Of a DNA stretch of 10,186 bases, positions 6,979 through 10,186 are shown piece after piece. The notes under the pieces are model-generated. The model ran no database searches. It was not told the origin of the DNA and saw nothing but the letters and a program-made list of their open reading frames with translations. The number at the start of each line of letters is the position of its first letter. Position 1 is the first letter of the stretch. The stretch comes from JBCDCU01 sp039180865. GTDB lineage: Bacteria > Pseudomonadota > Alphaproteobacteria > Rhizobiales > JACESI01. The DNA is taken from contig JBCDCZ010000165.1 of assembly GCA_039180865.1 (NCBI GenBank), positions 1 to 10,186 on the forward strand, in the 5' to 3' direction. Both the position numbers and the translations under genes were made by a program.

Positions 6979-8205
6979 GTGACGGATCCGTTTCGCACAA
7001 TTGGTTTCGGAGCAGCTGATCGCTCGCCCTATGCGTCCCTTCATTGGGAGAGTCGGGGACGCCTGATTTCAGAGCCCGAGAGCCGGACACGGACAGCGTT
7101 CCAGCGCGATCGTGATCGTATCATTCACTCAACAGCCTTCCGAAGACTGAAACACAAGACCCAGGTTTTCATCCACCACGAAGGGGATCACTATCGCACC
7201 CGCCTGACGCATTCGATAGAAGTGGCTCAGATAGCCCGTTCGATTGCCCGAGCCCTTCGTTTGGATGAAGATCTCGCTGAAGCCCTCGCGCTTGCGCACG
7301 ACCTTGGCCATACGCCGTTCGGCCATGCCGGTGAAGACGCTCTCGAAGAGTGCCTCTCTTCGGTTGGAGGGTTCGATCATAATGCACATACGATCAGAAT
7401 AGTGACCTCGCTAGAACGGCGTTACGCACGTTTTGACGGACTTAACCTGACTTGGGAAACGCTCGAGGGCCTCGTCAAGCACAATGGGCCCCTTATTGAT
7501 AATTCCGGCGCACCGCTTGCCCGCTGGAAAGAAAAAGGCGTGCCGCATGTTATCAGAGACTATTCGTCTTTCCACGACCTGGAATTGCATACCCATGCAA
7601 GCCTCGAAGCGCAGGCCGCTGCCATAGCCGACGATATCGCCTACAATGCCCATGATATCGACGACGGTTTACGCGAGGGCTTGTTCACGCTTGAGGACAT
7701 TGACCATGTTCCGCTGATGAGCACCCTGCTTAAGCGGATCGACAGTGAATATCCCGGCTTGGAAGTCATCCGGAAAAATCATGAAGTTGTGCGCCGTGTC
7801 ATAACAGAACTCGTCGAAGACGTTATTGGACAAAGTATAAAGAGCCTTCAGGAAGCCGCCATCGGTAATTCCGATGCGGCAAGAATGTTTGGCCGACCAA
7901 TCGTTTCATTTTCGGAAACAATGCGCGTCGCCGACAAGGGCATAAAGTCGTTTCTGTTTGAGAAAATGTATCGCACGCCAAAGCTCAACCGGATCCGCGA
8001 GAACGCTCAACAGATCCTTCATGACCTGTTTCAGAGATATTGCAAAACACCAGAAGAAATGGCGCCAGCCTGGCAGGAAGGTCTTTCCGGTGGCACAGAC
8101 ACCCTACTTGAACGCAGGGTGGGCGATTATATTGCAGGAATGACCGATCGATTTGCGGTCGAAGAACATAGGCGTATGTTTGACGCAACTCCCGATTTGC
8201 GTTAG
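6979..8205 (+). CDS. dgt: deoxyguanosinetriphosphate triphosphohydrolase-like HD protein
   Basis: HD-superfamily enzyme that hydrolyses dNTPs (dGTP in the type enzyme) to deoxynucleoside plus tripolyphosphate; cytoplasmic. The 408-residue length fits the alphaproteobacterial dGTPase-like type. Numbering from GTG 6979: FQRDRDRIIHSTAFRRLKHK (41–60), metal-binding H78 in RLTHSIEVAQIAR, H107 and D108 in ALAHDLGHTPFGHAGEDALE, and D218/D219 in IADDIAYNAHDIDDG. Homologues as I recall them start a few residues before a GFG...YAS segment, matching MTDPFRTIGFG from this GTG. AGGTGA (6968–6973), the 3' part of the SD consensus, lies 5 bases upstream. GTG 6970, three codons earlier, is an alternative with no clear SD. 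Substrate specificity cannot be read from sequence. Confidence 0.94.
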   Translation: MTDPFRTIGFGAADRSPYASLHWESRGRLISEPESRTRTAFQRDRDRIIHSTAFRRLKHKTQVFIHHEGDHYRTRLTHSIEVAQIARSIARALRLDEDLAEALALAHDLGHTPFGHAGEDALEECLSSVGGFDHNAHTIRIVTSLERRYARFDGLNLTWETLEGLVKHNGPLIDNSGAPLARWKEKGVPHVIRDYSSFHDLELHTHASLEAQAAAIADDIAYNAHDIDDGLREGLFTLEDIDHVPLMSTLLKRIDSEYPGLEVIRKNHEVVRRVITELVEDVIGQSIKSLQEAAIGNSDAARMFGRPIVSFSETMRVADKGIKSFLFEKMYRTPKLNRIRENAQQILHDLFQRYCKTPEEMAPAWQEGLSGGTDTLLERRVGDYIAGMTDRFAVEEHRRMFDATPDLR

Positions 8206-8307
8206 GCCCGGCGCCAACAGCGCTGGCGATGAACCTCAACCGACGGGACAACGGGGGTTTTTCAAGCTTTTGACAGGCGCAATCAGCTATGAATCAAGGC
8301 AAATTGG
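8206..8307 (+). promoter_or_regulatory. dgt–argS intergenic region with weak promoter-like and hairpin elements
   Basis: A short stem CGCCA (8212–8216)/TGGCG (8224–8228) follows the dgt stop but lacks a T tract. GGGGG and five T's (8253–8262) come later without a good stem. TTGACA (8270–8275) is a perfect −35-like hexamer, but no good −10 lies at normal spacing; TATGAA (8288–8293) is only 12 bases away. AAGG (8296–8299) is the argS SD. argS may have its own promoter or be read through from dgt. Confidence 0.25.
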
Positions 8308-10074
8308 ATGAACGTCTTTCAGGTGTTTACTCACAAGGTGGCGGCTGCTGCGAAAGCTCTGCCACTTGATGCGGTCGATTGGAATGAAGTGAATTTTGCG
8401 CGCGTTGTGGTGGAACCGCCAAATGACCCGGCTCACGGGGATATGGCGACGAATGCCGCGATGGTACTTGCAAAACCCCTTGGTCGAAAGCCTCGTGATC
8501 TCGCTGCTGGTCTTTGCGAACAATTGACACAAGATCCGTTGATTGAAGAAGCGAATGTTGCCGGCCCAGGTTTCGTAAACCTGCGCCTTAAACCATCTTT
8601 CTGGACGGACCAACTTGTCGAAATCTTGAAGGCGGGTGAGCGGTATGGTGCGGACATTGTGCCGGACCCTCGAAAGATCAACGTGGAATATGTATCGGCG
8701 AACCCAACGGGCCCAATGCATGTCGGGCACTGCCGGGGCGCAGTTGTCGGCGACACGCTCGCCAATCTCCTGTCATTCGTGGGCCATGATGTCACGAAAG
8801 AGTACTACACCAACGATGCCGGCGTTCAGATCGATGTGCTCGCCCGTTCTGTCATTCTCCGGATGAAGGAGGCCCTCGGTGAGGATATAGGCCCAATTCC
8901 GGAAGGTCTTTATCCAGGGGACTATCTGATCCCGGTTGCGAAAGCGCTCGCGGAAGAATTTGGCGCCGCGTTCTTCGAGAAAAGTAACGATGAGCAGCTT
9001 TCAGTTGCGCGCGACCGCGCAATCCTTGCAATGATGGAGCTGATCCGGGGGGACCTCGCAGTCCTCAACGTTCGCCATGACCTGTTTTTTTCCGAACGGT
9101 CACTGCACCAGATGGACGGCAACCAAAGCCGTATCGATGCGATCCTCGCTGACCTTGAGAAAAGAGATCTTGTCTATGTTGGCCAGTTGCCACCGCCAAA
9201 AGGCCAATTGCCCGAAGACTGGGAAGACCGGCCGCAGACGCTCATGCGAACAAGCGATTTCGGTGATGACATCGATCGCCCGCTGAAAAAATCCGACGGC
9301 GAATACACGTACTTCGCCGCTGACGTTGCCTACTTTGAGGACAAGTTTCAACGCGGCTTTGATGAAATGTGCTTTGTCCTCGGCGCGGATCATGCAGGCT
9401 ATGTGAAACGCCTCAAGGCGGTCGCAGCAGCGGTTTCCGACGGGAAGGCCGATCTAACGGTCCTCTTGTGCCAGCTTGTGAAACTGATGCGCGATGATCA
9501 GCCGGTCAAAATGGGCAAGCGGACCGGCGAATTCGTCACGTTGCGAGAAGTCGTGGAAGAAGTCGGTGTCGATGCCGTGCGGTTTATGATGCTTTACAGA
9601 AAAAGCGATGCGCCGCTTGATTTCGATTTCGCGAAAGTAACAGAACAATCGAAAGATAATCCGGTCTTTTATGTCCAGTATGCCCATGCTCGCACCCACT
9701 CGGTCTTCAACATGGCTGAGGAGCGCACGTCACTGACTAAAGAAGACTGGTTGAACCTCGATTCGCTGGATCTATCGCGCCTCAATCATGACGCAGAACT
9801 GGAAATCATAAGAAAAATGGCAGTTTTCCCAAGACTTTTGTCGCAGGCGATGGAAACCAAAGAACCGCATCGTCTCGCCTTTTACCTTTACGATCTTGCG
9901 AGCGATTTTCATGCAATTTGGAATTTAGGTAAAGAAAACGAAGGTTTACGGTTCATAATTCCGCAAGATCTGGCGGTTACTAAGGCGCGCTTGGCATTGG
10001 TTCATGGCGTTAACTATGTGTTAAGAGCTGGGCTTGGCATAATGGGCGTTTCAGCGCCCCTGGAAATGCGCTAA
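8308..10074 (+). CDS. argS: arginyl-tRNA synthetase
   Basis: Class Ia synthetase that charges tRNA-Arg; needs tRNA for arginine activation; cytoplasmic. At 588 residues it is complete. The N-terminal additional domain (about 5–95) ends with NVAGPGFVNLRL. The catalytic core carries VEYVSANPTGPMHVGHCRGA with the HIGH variant H138-V-G-H141. The KMSKS-equivalent is K401-M-G-K-R405 (PVKMGKRTGEFVTL). VDAVRFMMLYRKSDAPLDFD leads into the C-terminal anticodon-binding domain (NPVFYVQYAHARTHSV to GLGIMGVSAPLEMR). ATG 8308 has AAGG 8 bases upstream and gives the expected N-terminus. It is the second class Ia synthetase in the window after valS, but not in the same transcription unit. Confidence 0.97.
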   Translation: MNVFQVFTHKVAAAAKALPLDAVDWNEVNFARVVVEPPNDPAHGDMATNAAMVLAKPLGRKPRDLAAGLCEQLTQDPLIEEANVAGPGFVNLRLKPSFWTDQLVEILKAGERYGADIVPDPRKINVEYVSANPTGPMHVGHCRGAVVGDTLANLLSFVGHDVTKEYYTNDAGVQIDVLARSVILRMKEALGEDIGPIPEGLYPGDYLIPVAKALAEEFGAAFFEKSNDEQLSVARDRAILAMMELIRGDLAVLNVRHDLFFSERSLHQMDGNQSRIDAILADLEKRDLVYVGQLPPPKGQLPEDWEDRPQTLMRTSDFGDDIDRPLKKSDGEYTYFAADVAYFEDKFQRGFDEMCFVLGADHAGYVKRLKAVAAAVSDGKADLTVLLCQLVKLMRDDQPVKMGKRTGEFVTLREVVEEVGVDAVRFMMLYRKSDAPLDFDFAKVTEQSKDNPVFYVQYAHARTHSVFNMAEERTSLTKEDWLNLDSLDLSRLNHDAELEIIRKMAVFPRLLSQAMETKEPHRLAFYLYDLASDFHAIWNLGKENEGLRFIIPQDLAVTKARLALVHGVNYVLRAGLGIMGVSAPLEMR

Positions 10075-10153
10075 GTTGCAACTAGGGGTTTGGGGCTTTG
10101 TGGGCGCGTATGTCTGCCGGCCACTCGAACAAGAATAAAGGTTGTCTTGGGCG

Positions 10154-10186
10154 ATGTCTGACCAGCGAAATCCGGTTGATCCGACA
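10154..10186 (+). CDS. start of a gene cut by the window edge, possibly SPOR-domain protein
   Basis: ATG 10154 opens a frame that stays open to the window end and reads MSDQRNPVDPT. AAAGG (10137–10141) lies 12 bases upstream, and an in-frame stop at 10136 bounds the ORF. The gap from argS is 79 bases. In many alphaproteobacteria argS is followed by an SPOR (cell-division peptidoglycan-binding) protein and then nagZ, scpA and scpB. That is the only ground for the guess; eleven residues show no domain. Confidence 0.5.
   Translation, partial: MSDQRNPVDPT

Noticed and set aside
6567..7019. 150-codon + strand frame spanning erpA antisense, the divergent gap and the start of dgt
   Set aside because: It overlaps two secure genes and its translation shows no domain; the part in the gap is ordinary intergenic sequence.
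8270..8293. TTGACA as the argS promoter
   Set aside because: A perfect −35 hexamer, but the nearest −10-like TATGAA is only 12 bases away, so it is not called as a separate promoter.
10083..10104. G-rich run (GGGG TTT GGGG CTTTGT GGG) as a G-quadruplex
   Set aside because: Only three G-runs are close together; a fourth is missing, so a stable intramolecular quadruplex is not supported.

Overview
The window looks like a core chromosomal segment of an alphaproteobacterium, probably Hyphomicrobiales/Rhizobiales or a related order. The reasons are the order erpA–xthA | dgt–argS–(small Msd... gene), the short-type IlvD beginning near an MDAKT segment, the alphaproteobacterial style of Dgt, and an ExoR-like Sel1-repeat protein. 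GC content is moderately high by eye and even along the window. I see no mobile elements, CRISPR arrays, tRNA or rRNA genes, and no sign of recent transfer.

Left block (1–5180, + strand): the 3' part of valS (valyl-tRNA synthetase, N-terminus outside the window), then a 134-base gap, ilvD (dihydroxy-acid dehydratase), and 7 bases later a secreted Sel1-repeat protein that I read as an ExoR homologue. The valS–ilvD gap is the least ordinary part. It holds an unannotated 37-codon reading frame (2429–2542) whose Shine-Dalgarno (SD) overlaps the valS stop. It also holds a 10-bp long-range stem followed by six T's, and a local hairpin that buries both the small ORF's stop codon and the candidate ilvD ribosome-binding site. 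This could be a leader-type control element for the branched-chain amino acid gene ilvD, or simply a small conserved gene with coincidental structure.

Middle block (5244–6830, − strand): reading leftward from the divergent promoter region, erpA/iscA-type Fe-S carrier, xthA (exonuclease III, 13 bases downstream of erpA), then a small secreted five-cysteine protein of unknown function, which converges on the ExoR-like gene.

Right block (6979–10186, + strand): dgt (HD-domain dNTP triphosphohydrolase), argS (arginyl-tRNA synthetase), and the first 11 codons of another gene. From typical alphaproteobacterial gene order that gene is probably an SPOR-domain protein, but its sequence is too short to show this.

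Functionally the genes cover translation (valS, argS), Val/Ile biosynthesis (ilvD makes the 2-keto acid precursors of the amino acids ValS and IleS charge), Fe-S supply (ErpA, possibly serving the Fe-S enzyme IlvD), DNA and nucleotide maintenance (XthA, Dgt) and envelope signalling (ExoR-like).
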